A stretch of DNA of 64,000 bases from Syncephalastrum monosporum B8922 (taxonomy: Eukaryota; Mucoromycota; Mucoromycetes; Mucorales; Syncephalastraceae). Below are positions 12,935 to 24,260 of the stretch, piece by piece. Location of the stretch: the NCBI GenBank assembly GCA_000697355.1, contig JNEN01000831.1, positions 1 to 64,000 on the forward strand, given 5' to 3'. The notes under the pieces were generated by a model that did not search any database, had not been told where the DNA came from, and was given only the letters and a program-made list of their open reading frames with translations. The position numbers and the translations under genes were made by a program. How positions within the stretch are numbered: position 1 is the stretch's first letter; the number at the start of each line of letters is the position of its first letter.

Positions 12935-15595
12935 CTATAAAGTACTGGAACGGGTGTAAAACATCGGGTTTGGATTGCTCGAAAAAACGCTGCCTGCATG
13001 CGTGAAAGACGTATTACGTCGCTTGAGCATCTGATCCTCCAGTTCTTGCTGTTCCAGCTGCTCCGATGGCAGCAGCACCGCACGATCAATGGCCGAAGGC
13101 AAACCTAAGAGAGCACGCACGTGAGCATAAACGAAAGCTGGTCAGATTTGATAGGGCGCTGCTTACCTCGATGACGTCCCCGGTACATGAGCAGGATCAA
13201 AACCAGCTTGCTGGGGATACGGTACTGCGCCGCCTGGGAGGTGACCGTGTTCGGATAACCCGTCGATGCACCCACGTTGCCAAAGGCGGAGACGCACTCA
13301 TAGATGACGGAGGCCTGCGTAATAGCCGACGGCGACATGATGGCCTGCCATTCGAGAACGCAGATCAAGAAGACGCAGGAAATGAGCCAGCAAATATCCC
13401 GGGTCAGCTGGCGCTGGATCTGGGTCAGGACAAAGAAATCCGGCCCGCGCACGAGTTTCTTGGAGTGGGTCATGACGCTGGTGACAGTGGGATGGCGCGT
13501 CAGCTTCATGAACGGGGCCGGTCCGTTCAGATCGCTCTCGCTGAACTGGATGTTGTCCGTATCGTCGTCGCCACGGAAGATGCCCAAGGCACGTTCCTAA
13601 AAATAAAAATAAACAAAAACAAAATAAAAACCTGTAAGCAAAGAAGCGTGGACCCTGCATGCAAATGTAAGGCAGCCTACCTGGTACACGTTACTGTTCC
13701 GCATGGAGATAGCCACCGGATAAACGCTAATGTACATGGCGATAATGTAGACGATCTGGGTGCCTGGGTTCAAATCGCCCAGACTCACCACCGTAAAGCC
13801 GGCTAAAATCATGGAGTGTAGGGAGTGAGTTAACCAAGAATAGTTTCTAAATGAAAAAGAAGGAGCCAGTAAAGTTTGTCAACGTACCATTTCGCGTGGC
13901 GACGGATTGGAAAAAGCCGTCGAGGACACGGGACCCCCATGACAAGCCACTAAGGACAGGAAGCCAGTAATTGAAGGCGATGAAGCAGACGAGCTCGGTC
14001 ACGGTGAGGGCGATGCCGATGAAGAAGAGCCACCAGGTCTGAGTGGAAGGGAACAAGGAGGTGTAGCAGCGACGCGGGTGATCGAGCAGGTACCGGAATG
14101 TCTCGCGCTGCATCGAGTGCGACTCGGGGGTGAGGCGCCAAAGCACCCAGATAACGAAACGTAAGCAGACCGCATACATTGTATTGCCAATCAGGATCAT
14201 GATGGCCGAAACCAAAAGCGGGAAGGGTGCATTCTGGAACGGCACAACGCTGGCATCGAGATGGTTGAGACCGAGATTGTTGAAAGTGGAAAGGCCCATA
14301 AAGAAGCTGAAGAACCAGGGGTTGACCGGCGTCGGATTGGAAGTCAGGAGGACCTCTTGTGCGTAGGTGGAGGTGGCGATGTAGATACGGAACAAAAAGG
14401 ACGAGACGCAGACGAAGCCGAGGTAGTAGATGGGCACGATGCGGGTGAGCATGTCAATGGCACGGTATTCGGCACCACCAATGCGGTACCGCTGCTGTCT
14501 TGTCAGCTGACTCTTATCGATAGGCTGTCTCATAATGGATTCGATGTCATCGTCGTCCGAGTCGTCGTCCGAGTCGAGAAACACATCGGGCAGCGATCCG
14601 CCGCCCTTGTCTTCACGGGCAATTTTTTGCATGAGCTCGTCAAAGCGGCGGTCTTTCTCGAGGCGCTGGCGGGCCATCTCACGCTGCTGCTCAATGTTGC
14701 CCGCAAACGCGATGCCCTGCGTGCCCGAGACGGTGTTGGCGTCCGTAAAGTCGGTGCGTCCTTGGCCGGTCGTGGAAGACTCTCCGGAGGAAGCGACCCG
14801 GCGCAGTTCGTTCGGAAGGCGGGTCGTCGAGCTCTGGCCATCGTCGTTGTCGTCTGTGGCGGGGCTCAAACTATCGATGGCGTGTGTGTCGTACGGATGC
14901 GTCGGGCTCCCCTCCAACTCTTTCTGAAGCTGCTCCTGGCGCCGGTCCATCATGCTCCGCTGCCGCTCGCGGAACTGGCGTATCAACGTATGAATCTCGT
15001 GCGTGTCGCTCATCCAATTAGACACGGACGATCGGCGGCGATGCTTGCTCGGTGCGCCATTCACAGGCGTTGAGGCGGATGACTGCATTGACATGCGGCG
15101 CTTGAGCTTCGGCGATGCGGTGCGGCTGCTGTTCACAGAGGTTGAGGTTGCCGTTCTTCGTCGCTTCAGCCCCAGCTCCAGGCCGCCCAGTGGGTCGCGC
15201 TTCCGCTCGCGGCGCTGCAGCTCCCGTGCCCGGCGAGCCTTGTTGAACAAGAGGACGTCCTCAAAACGTTTTGAGAAGTAGTGCTTGCGGACGACAAGGA
15301 CGATGTAGGATATCGTGACGTGGGAGGTGAGGAACATGGTAAAGAAGACGACGAGCATCTTGTACGTCGACATGTCTGACATGGCAATAGTGTTGAGGCC
15401 GGTGTTGGTTGCTGCCGTCGTGGCCATAAAGAGCGCATCGATGTATTCCCAGTGTGTGCCCGGCTCAAAGTAATAGAAGCCCGAGGCGACAAATGCCGCC
15501 AGCATGATGTACAGATAGTGAAGTTCGATGAAATGGATCTTTTCGTCCCAAAAGCGGGCGATAGCCTCCTTGGCCGTCGCAAGGACTCGAGCCAT
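12935..15595 (-). CDS. TRK1: TRK-family potassium transporter
   Basis: Four exons, complement of 12935-13104, 13167-13596, 13681-13802, 13888-15595; 809 aa with all junctions in phase. TRK/HKT proteins are plasma-membrane K+ uptake systems built from four membrane-pore-membrane units, each with a selectivity-filter glycine. All four pores are visible: TAATNTGLNTI, STFNNLGLNHL, SVATRNAGFTVVS (spanning the first intron) and CVSAFGNVGASTGYP. A long hydrophilic loop between the first two units (about residues 140-390) is basic then acidic, as in yeast Trk1. The last exon is a short cytosolic tail. ATG at 15595 (MARVLATAKEA) is chosen because the open frame above it has no ATG. A TATAAAAG box lies about 95 bp upstream. 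Confidence 0.93.
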
Positions 15596-15688
15596 CGAAT
15601 GGATTCCTTCCGTTGTGGAGAAGGTAGTGGTGGTGGAGGTGTGTAGGAAGGAGAAAAAAGTAAAAGAGGAGAAAGAAGCAAACAAGCA

Positions 15689-15696
15689 CTTTTATA
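15689..15696 (-). promoter_or_regulatory. TATA box of the TRK gene
   Basis: TATAAAAG on the minus strand, 94-101 bp upstream of the TRK start codon and embedded in an AT-rich stretch. It fits the TBP consensus; assignment as the core promoter is by position only. Confidence 0.45.
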
Positions 15697-18600
15697 AATT
15701 TTCGAAAATAAAGCAGACACACTTTCTCTTTTTCTCTGCACCACGGAGCAACCGCCAAAAAAAAAAAAATGTGTTCTGACAGACCGGTTCGATCTGGCCA
15801 ATCGGCTGCAGAAAGGGGAATCCAACTTGGACGAGGCATTTTTTCTATTGTAGGTAAATGCGTCGCATGTGGGTCCGCCTTTGCCTTTTCTACATCCGCT
15901 CGCTCCAGACTGGTGGTGTTTGCTCGTTCGTGATACGCGAAATCACCTAAGCAGATTGCCTAAATTGTGCGTTTCAGAAATAAAAAAAATCCCTCAACCT
16001 CTCACATCTCTCCAATATCTCCAGCTTGATTTTTTTTCTCTGCTTTGTCTTCCAATTTGCTCCGTTGAAGATCGACAGAATAGAATACCACATGCTCTTC
16101 TTTTTTCCTTTATTGTATTCAGCATTGATACACTCATATGTTTCATATCCGCCTTTATTGTGTGTGTTTTAAAATATTCTATCTTTTGTATATGTCTCGT
16201 TGACTCTCTCAAACCGATCGATTTTGTCTTCAAATCTAGCAGAACTGCATCATTTGGATTGCATTTCTGACATCCGTCTACACTTCTTTTTACCATATCG
16301 ATGCACTGCCAAACGAGGAAGCCGAGGGCGATCGATTGGAGCGCGGGGAATGGGAGGCTTGGCATATCAGGCACGGGAAATCAATGAAAAAAAAAACTTC
16401 CTGACGTACATAGCAGCAGGAGTCGCAAATTGGCTATTGGATCGGATCCGATGTCCTAGTCAGCAAGAAATTTTTTTTTCTCACATCACACCTGGTCAAG
16501 CGCCATTTTTTAAAATTTACATCTAGAAGAGATATACACTGAGCACGCCTGCCATAGGTTGTTCTGCAAGTGCCAGTCTGGTTTGGCAGGAACTCGATGA
16601 AAGGCCATGTGACCCATACACACGCTAAAAGGATTCGCGTGAATATGTCTAACGTGGTTTCTTTTATTTTCTTTGTTACAAGACAACAGACATGGGGTAC
16701 GTCACGGGGAATTGCTTGTATACATTGACTTCTTTAGCCTATTGATTACCAGGGAGAAGATTCGATTTTGCAATCCAATTCTGGAGGTGTGTGACCCGCA
16801 GAAGGAGGAGGGGCATACCCCGCATTTGTCGTTCGTGCGCTCTTTTTGCCTCAGAGAACGCGAACTCACAGTATCCAGGTCCAAGTTTATGACAAAGAAA
16901 TCCCACATCTCGGATGTTGGGGGTGTGAGCGTGGTATCCAGATGGCGTACGAAGAACAAACGCAGCAACCAGTACCAAAAATGCCTCATCGGCGATCAAC
17001 AAGTACATAATTCAAAATAGCCTAACACCCCTTCCGTCGGCTGTGTGCGCTATGGCGGCGACAAAAAAAAAAAAAAAAAAAAAAAAAGAGAGGGACAAGA
17101 ATTTGCCGCCGATTAAATAGTGTAGTTTGATTATTCTCCCGGTACGCTATGTGACCATGAGTTTGTCTTGGTTTCATTACGTTAAGACTGAAACTGGCAA
17201 ATACAACCGGCACAAAAAAGAGATTCACCTGATTCACAAGATCTGCAGAATGACGGCGCAATTTTTCGGTGTGTTGGAATACTTATGACAAATAAAATGG
17301 TTTGCATAAAAAGCAAAGGTCGCGGCCACATATGACATGGATCTCTCGTTAATTACGTTCTTATTTTTAGCCCGGAAGATTGCGGGTATTCCTATATCAG
17401 CGCACGTTTCCCTAGCTGTAGGTTATCCGTTATACCAGTCGCACGGACACTTGATACTACAAGACAAAATGAAGCATTCTGGCCCACGGGAGATGTACAA
17501 GTGTCATAGTATTATCACTTCTTATAGTGGACAACCATCCCAGTGCTATGATTATGATGAACTTGCGGTCAGGGGGTTACAACTGCCTCCTTCCGCCTTA
17601 CCGGCGATACACTTTTGCGATCTTTTAACATAGAATGTAGTTATCATCTCACCTTTTCTCCGCATCACAACTGAAGAATTGAGCAACCGAGATTATCTGT
17701 CCATCGAGTACTGCTGCTGACGGCTCGCGAAATGGATATATGTGTAGCCATCTTAAGCGGAGAGCAGGTTCCAATCTTTGCCAGACAGTTAGCCATTTCA
17801 GTTAAGTGACCGTCGGGACTTTTCCTTTTCCGCAGGTTATGGCGAGTTTGTTACGTAGTGTTGTCGTATATTGTGCAGCGCCGTCGAATCCGTCGGCTTG
17901 AAATGTTTTGTTTTCCAACAACGCGAGTATAAAGTCATCATGGAATAATATTAAGTTGGCGAAGAACTAATAATTTACCGTCTGATAATATAAATATCGA
18001 CATCAATCGTCATCAACGTGGGACGCGAAGAATGTCAACTGGCATCATCCTGCTTATCTTCGTCCTTCTTTGGCTAGCTAGGGATTGGTTTTTGAGGATC
18101 TTAAAAAGCTGGTAGTCATAGAAACGGATGTCTCCAGCCAAAAGATGTGTCTTCATAGGACTTCATAAGCTACCCCGGCAGGCACTTTCACTCCATAATA
18201 TATCAGATTACAACTTGCTCAACCTTGGGCTTCAGCTCATATACTACGATAACAAATAATCGATCACTTTTTATCAACTCATATTGGTGTTAGCATCGTC
18301 TTATAAGACCCCTCCATCGATCTCTCTACTGATATACATATCTGAAGTTATGACGAAAGAATAAATATGCAAGGCAGATGGGTGCCACCTAACATCTTAC
18401 CAACCCAGAAGCACCTTTCTCGAAAGGCATGTCTGTGCACGGCTCTACCGCTCACGTATTCACATCCATATGTTGCTCTGCATCGTGCAGTGCATGTCCG
18501 CTTTGCGCAACAAAATTACACACCCATTACAGTACCATTTCATCGAGGGCAAAAAACTTATCAATAAGCACGCTCATATCTTTGAACATAGACATAACGG

Positions 18601-19463
18601 CCCCGGAGCGACAAGGCGAGCCAACTCCCTTGGGCACTGGTCCAGCTGGGCAGGCGGCGGTTTGCTTCCTCGAACCCCATTCCATTCCGTTGTATATATT
18701 TGCTCCTACTTCCAAGCTCGTGCTCTGCATGTTTGTTCAAAGACATCCTATGCTCCTGCATAACCTAAACTTTTGTCTGTTCGCAAGGCCCTGTCATATA
18801 GGGCATATATGTAGGGCATAGGAAGGATCAGAGATAATGCGCCCTGCCTGCGTGTCTCAATCCGCAGGGCAAGCCAAAAAGCAGAAAGATTTAACATGTT
18901 CTCTCTCACTCACTTGTTCGTGACTCCTGCTCAGGATTGGATGGGAGCTTTCAAAAGCTGTTTTGGCCATGTCTAAGATATCGACAGCAAGGCGCTGTTT
19001 GGCGTTGTCCTGTGCTTACATGTTATATGTTTGTATGTATTCGAAAGGGGCTATAATGATGATATTAGAGATCTGTCAGATAGTTTGATGTGTCGTTGGT
19101 GGTTGATGGATGCTATATGCAGCTCTGCTCATAATATTGCGACTTTAGCACATACACGCATACGTACAATGGTGGAAATCAGATATTGATAAAGTGAACG
19201 ACTCAGGTGCGTCTTTTAATTCTAGGTATATATCTACCATCTACCGAGGGAGAAAAGTTACATGCGACCAAGAAGGGAATATAAGGGGATGAACGGTGAC
19301 GACAAGCGTACACCGATGGTACGCTCCTATCGCTATATTACATTATGTTCAAGTTAGCCAAGGTGATGTGAGTGTCGTCAAGTGGTTGTCCTAGCTACGA
19401 AGGAAAGACGCAGCGTCATAGCTGGTGTCAACTGACGAGGAATCCTTGCACAGATATCCTGTA
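15697..19463. other. Gene-poor region (left half of the island)
   Basis: About 3.8 kb without a supported gene. It is AT-rich with poly-A/poly-T runs (longest at 17064-17087). Weak protein-like open frames occur on the minus strand at 16739-17008 (a hydrophobic segment starting MYLLIADEAFLVLV) and on the + strand at 17337-17633, but neither can be joined into an in-phase gene. It may be decayed coding or mobile DNA. Confidence 0.5.
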
Positions 19464-20105
19464 TTAGGCGATAAAGTCATCGTCTGCTTCGACGGATTGT
19501 TTCACGTTCTTGTATAAGCGAATGAGTTCGTATAGGTCATCCTTGAGTTCTGGTTCGAGGTGAGGCTGGCGCTCCCAGCGCAAGGCCAGGGCATTGATGT
19601 CATCGACCGAATTGAGCTTCTGGGGCAGTGTGTCGAGCAAGACCATCTTGTAGTCAATTTCCTGACGGTAATTGTAACAAAAAGCACGCGTGTATTGGTG
19701 AGCGCGTTCGGGAGTAACGGCAGCGACGGCGATCAACGACTCGTTCGACAATGGCGGAATCAGGTCGTCCTCTTTTGGCTTGAACTCGCGTACGGCTTTG
19801 CTAACAAGTTGCTTGGCTTCGAGCTCAAGATCCATGAATTCATTCATGACCACCACCAGATCGTCCTTCAGCCGTTCGAGAAGAGCCGCGATTTCACTGA
19901 TCGCAGCTGCTTGCTTGTAATCCAGACGGGAGGCACTTGTGTAGGATTGTACGACTGCCTCGGATGCATGTGCGGCTGCTTGCTGGGCCACCAGATTGCT
20001 GAGATTTGAGAAGTACGCGTTGCCTCTGGTTTGGTGACGGGCCCAAGCTTCACAGGCGTCCCGGGTGCGCTTCATTATGTTGAATGCGCGTGCTTTGTTG
20101 TTCAT
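19464..20105 (-). CDS. Helical/coiled-coil protein of unknown function (213 aa or longer)
   Basis: Open frame from ATG at 20105 to TAA at 19464. It is mostly alpha-helical and charged: AFNIMKRTRDACEAWARH near the start, then an Ala-rich helix (LVAQQAAAHASEAVVQ), EIAALLERLKDDLVVVMNEF, and a C-terminal helix DLYELIRLYKNVKQSV ending in an acidic DDDFIA. There is no signal peptide or membrane span. An in-phase upstream exon is possible: 20212-20274 encodes MKYTHTAEAIQSIKAGVDLEQ and ends at CAG|GTCAAC, and could splice to an AAG near the MKRTRD codons. The helix-rich layout resembles small subunits of tethering or kinetochore complexes, but I cannot name the family. Confidence 0.6.
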   Translation of the reverse strand: MNNKARAFNIMKRTRDACEAWARHQTRGNAYFSNLSNLVAQQAAAHASEAVVQSYTSASRLDYKQAAAISEIAALLERLKDDLVVVMNEFMDLELEAKQLVSKAVREFKPKEDDLIPPLSNESLIAVAAVTPERAHQYTRAFCYNYRQEIDYKMVLLDTLPQKLNSVDDINALALRWERQPHLEPELKDDLYELIRLYKNVKQSVEADDDFIA

Positions 20106-20274
20106 TTTGAGGATAAAAGGTACATCATTTCGTGTTTGTGGCACCGCACGCCATAATTGACAGCTTGAAAAAAATAATTCGCGAGAAAGAACACGCATAT
20201 GTAGTGTTGACCTGTTCCAGATCCACGCCAGCTTTGATACTTTGTATAGCTTCTGCTGTATGGGTGTATTTCAT

Positions 20275-21860
20275 GGCGCTGTTCGGCCCTGCATGAGTGA
20301 GTTATAGACTTCATATTGCGTAAGTTTCCATGAGACTTTGATGGCTGGTTCGCTCTTCCATTACCACTCTTCCTTACCGTTTGGGTTCTGGCTGGTCCAT
20401 TGTATCTGACAGCCATGCATCGACTACCTCACCGGATCTACCATTCTGCGAGGTAGTATATATATAGCAGTCCGTAGGTTCACACAGCCGGGCGCACCGT
20501 GCTACTGCTAAATTTACAAAGCAACATAGCCAAGGCAGACTTGACCTTCATCCTATCTATCAAACCCTTCGGTCCTGCTAGAGCAAACGACCCCGCTCAA
20601 GTTTCTTGAACATACTGCGACGAAAGACGGACTGCATGCAGAGCCCGACAAAGTTATCGAGGTATAAGACTACCATCTTCGTTGCCAAATTCGTAACCGC
20701 GGACACCAGAAACGACGCAAGCTCTCGCAGACACTCAAGCAAAAGCTCACTGGTACCGCCCCTCGTGGACTCTCGAGTGCCTGAACGCAACGACGTAATT
20801 CCAGACTCCAGAGTTCCGGAATCATTCAGCCGACTAAATAACCATTCTCTTTGCTGACTACAGCAGCTCGTATGCATTTAGCTCAGGCACATTGTGTACT
20901 TATATTTTTTCAGCGTCAGCATCATTGCTTTCAACAAGAGATAAATAAGTAAAAGATCTTCCGGTATGACAATACGCGTCAATATGCGTCATAGCCATAA
21001 AGTCGGAAAGAAAGTAGCCAGAGAGGTACGGGCATCGTGTGCGTAGAACGACAGATACTTCATTTAGTGCATCTTGAGACCGATTCGTGGCCGTTGCGGA
21101 ATAGGATTATCTGTGTAGTAGTTGTACCCTTGATGAGCAAGCTCTCATCATGATTATTTCGTGATTGGATGTACGGTTGCTTCCCACATACATTATACAT
21201 GATTTTAGAGGCAACAGCCCACCCGCCGCGGTGAGAGCTATATGCAGACGAGCTCTTGTATTCAGCATAGAAAATCAAATCATCCTATTTAGGCTGCGAC
21301 AGGGGCTGTGGTTCAAATCGATTCCTGCAAAACTTCGTTTGACAACGCAGCTGATTGCCGTCGTCATAATCGTCGTGAACACATCGTTTCCGCAATGGCA
21401 ACCATTGGCGAATGTAAGGAAACTCGTTGCAACCAACCAATATTTATTTCTGTTCATTTTTAGCCGAAATAGTCATTCTCATGACAGCAGGAAACGCCTG
21501 CTGTCAAGAAGAACCAACACCTTTTGTGGCGTTGGATGAGCGTGGATTCCGGCGCCTTAACCTTGCGTTCGGTTTATCCCGCATCGCCAGTTCTGCTTAC
21601 CAAAAATGCTTCACTAGAAGTAAGGCGTTCTTCGTTTGCCCATTCTTCCAATGCGAATCGAACACCGGCAATGTCGATACATTTCAGAGACGTATGATGG
21701 ATAAACATGGTGTGAAGTCTGCAGTGAACGGCTATGAAACCGAAGAAGATGCACCGATTCGCGAAAAAAGGAAGCTTTTTCTCCAGCATTTGATTTTTCG
21801 TGTTGGCAGCAACCTTGCAGGGAACAACCCACATCCGACGACGGAGCGACACCGATTGCG
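20275..21860. other. Gene-poor region (centre of the island)
   Basis: No supported gene. A 99-codon minus-strand frame at 20578-20877 and a 154-codon + strand frame at 21427-21891 have no recognisable family. The latter abuts the LINE relic and may be part of it. Confidence 0.45.
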
Positions 21861-22333
21861 TTGGCGACAGCGAAGCGCAACCTTGCTTTAGTTGGCGATC
21901 ATAAGACAACTTATCATCAAACCAAGGCTATCGATTGTGCTCCCGTTGCTCGTCATTTTGAGCATAAAAGCCTGAAGACGAATTTAACAGCGTATGCACT
22001 GCTGCATAGAGACACTATGCTTAACTTGCGGCGTCGACTATGGGCTGATCTGTTCCTGGAACCGGCCACCCCGGCAGCCGTCCGTCGTGCTATTTTCGCC
22101 CCTTATCCGTCCACCACACCTGCTATCATGAGTAGCCACGTTGTAATTTCCTGTATCTTGCATGGCGTTTGGCAGGCGCACTGGCGCCACGTCTTTGACG
22201 AAGTCCCTTTCCGTTCAGAGTCCATCGTCCACAGTATTCAACAGGCATGCATCCGAGCTCGCCAAATTTCCTTCGAGCCTCCTTGACCCGCGGCGCGCTT
22301 CATCTTCGCTCCAAACAAAACAAAAAAAAAAAA
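21861..22333 (+). mobile_element. Relic of a non-LTR (LINE) retrotransposon: C-terminal ORF2 fragment with poly-A tail
   Basis: A 141-codon open frame (21861-22286) has the features of the C-terminal tail of LINE ORF2 proteins: LLHRDTMLNLRRRLW, then HGVWQAHWRHVFDEVPF followed by a helix IVHSIQQ. The W-x-x-HW-x-x-VFD-x-VPF pattern is what I recall from the region after the reverse transcriptase and zinc knuckle in Mucoromycota LINEs. About 30 nt after the stop comes an A-rich tail ending in twelve A (22317-22333), the expected 3' end. No reverse transcriptase catalytic motif is visible upstream, so the copy is 5'-truncated and cannot move by itself. Confidence 0.5.
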
Positions 22334-24260
22334 GGTGCAGCCACCGTAGTTCCTTAGAACCCTCTCGTATTTAGCGATGCCACAGACCGCCCTTACTCCG
22401 ATTCCCTCGTATCTGCATGGACATAGCATCTTCCTCCTTTTGTATACACCGCTCACTCTGACGTGTACTGCTGTCATTCTGAAACTTTGGAATGCGTCGT
22501 TCAAGTGTGCAAGGAAAGCGAAGGCCGCATCAAAACCCACGATCCATCGATGGAGAAAACAGGCGTCCTCCATCTACTGGATTAATTGGAAAGTTGCGTG
22601 CAAGTGGATCCCTTGAAAGCAAGCAACTTCTTCCTTCCAATAGCCAAATTAGCTGCCTTGGGTCTCGCCAAAGCAAATTCTGTGTGAATAATGCTGAATG
22701 CTATTGTTGGTCTATATAGCAGTGCTCTTAAAACGTTCATTATGCAGATGAAACTTGATCTTAAAGGCTGATACTGATCTCGGCGTCTGCTATTCTCCCG
22801 AGCGTTCATATCTGACTTTTTCTCAACTTCATGCGCTTTGCTGCTTTATTCTGCTGGTTTCAAAATCTCGGGGATAGGTATTCGGGACATAAACCGAGGA
22901 CTAATCCAGGGTACACTTCATGTTAATAGAACGGCTCTTTTAGCTAAATATACACAGCGAAGCTCTTTGTTTTCCATTCGATATGACACCATCTCTAACG
23001 CGATACTATTGACTGTTTATGGATATATATAGATGCGCAACTGCATATATATTTCATTATAAAGGCAGTAATTCTTCCGTTCTTCCTTCTTCTTTTCCAG
23101 TTGCCATTTGCCCGTAGACTATGTGCCAGATAAAGTTATTTTTTCTCTAATTTTGACGCTATACAAATCCCTTTCATTTCTATCCTTCCAAAGAGAACAT
23201 TCCATTTTTTTTGTGCAATGTTTCTTAACAGAGCAGATCACTTGTTTCTTTTAGTTACCTTTCATGCTCAGCAGCACTGTATAAATCTCTCCTTTCCGTC
23301 AAAACGCATACCTTATCATATATATATCAACCCAACAGAGTTACATAATTCAATCGACCTGCAAATACTTCCAACCGGGTTTCCGTCTTTTTCAGATACA
23401 AGTCCATTGTATTTGATCCGCTGAAATTATATTCCCCGCTCACGAGAAGTTCCACCTCCCTTACTGTCTTGACAGCTCTATTACAACGAAGCCCTTTCTT
23501 CGTCTTGTAAGTCTTCCCTTTCCACTCCTTATTATTTGTACATACCATGCGTTTCGACCGATACCGACTCAAAGTTTGTATCTAACCTATTATTATTTTA
23601 CCTTAGTCCAGACTGCCGAAACCTACCACGAAATAAGAATAGATTAGGCTGCTGCTGGCATACCAGATCTTTTTATTATCTATGAAGATAGAGGTTTCTA
23701 ACGTTGCCTCAAAGTACCTTTGTAGGTGGTAGGGTACTTGGGTACTGGTCACCGAACGTAGCTTGCAAGGGAAAAGTATTGTTATCTTAGGCAGGAACAA
23801 TAACTTTTTTTTTTTCTATTTTGAAATGAAAACATATAGGACCCCACTTTCATTTCAACCATATTTTTTCCCTTGCCATATATAGTCCTGGAGACATGTT
23901 CTTATGAAATGTAAAGCAGCACGCCTCAAATTACACCCAAATGCAGAACCAGGCTATTTGATCTTGATACTTCGGCGTAAAACGACAAGTGATGGTCAAA
24001 ATGCAAGCACTCAATTTTTAATGTTTTTGTCGCGAATGTAAAGTAATAAAATAAATTCGAGAGTTTGAGTGGCTGCTGACTTGGGAATCGTCAGCATCAG
24101 AGCGAGAAAAGTATCATTGCCGCTTTGGGCCCGCGAAAGAGAAACCCCTCTGCCCACTCTCTCTTTTTTTTTTTTCTTCTCTGTATATTTTGTTCTTTTT
24201 TGTTCTGTTTTCTTTTTACTGCTTCCTTTTCCCTTCTTTTCACTGGCTTCCGTTGAGACA
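22334..24260. other. Gene-poor region (right part of the island) and CDC55 upstream sequence
   Basis: About 1.9 kb of AT-rich DNA with no supported gene. The last 150 bp before the CDC55 start are strongly pyrimidine-rich (poly-T and TTCTTTT runs), as in many fungal promoters/5' UTRs. Confidence 0.55.

Noticed and set aside
14261..15073. 270-codon + strand open frame antisense to TRK
   Set aside because: Shadow of the TRK coding strand.
16739..17008. Minus-strand hydrophobic frame (MYLLIADEAFLVLV...), perhaps an RTA1-like membrane protein fragment
   Set aside because: Only one helix-like segment; no in-phase flanking exons and a stop just upstream; similarity too vague.
20578..20877. 99-codon minus-strand frame ending in a basic amphipathic tail
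   Set aside because: No start context, upstream exon or family; left as unexplained.
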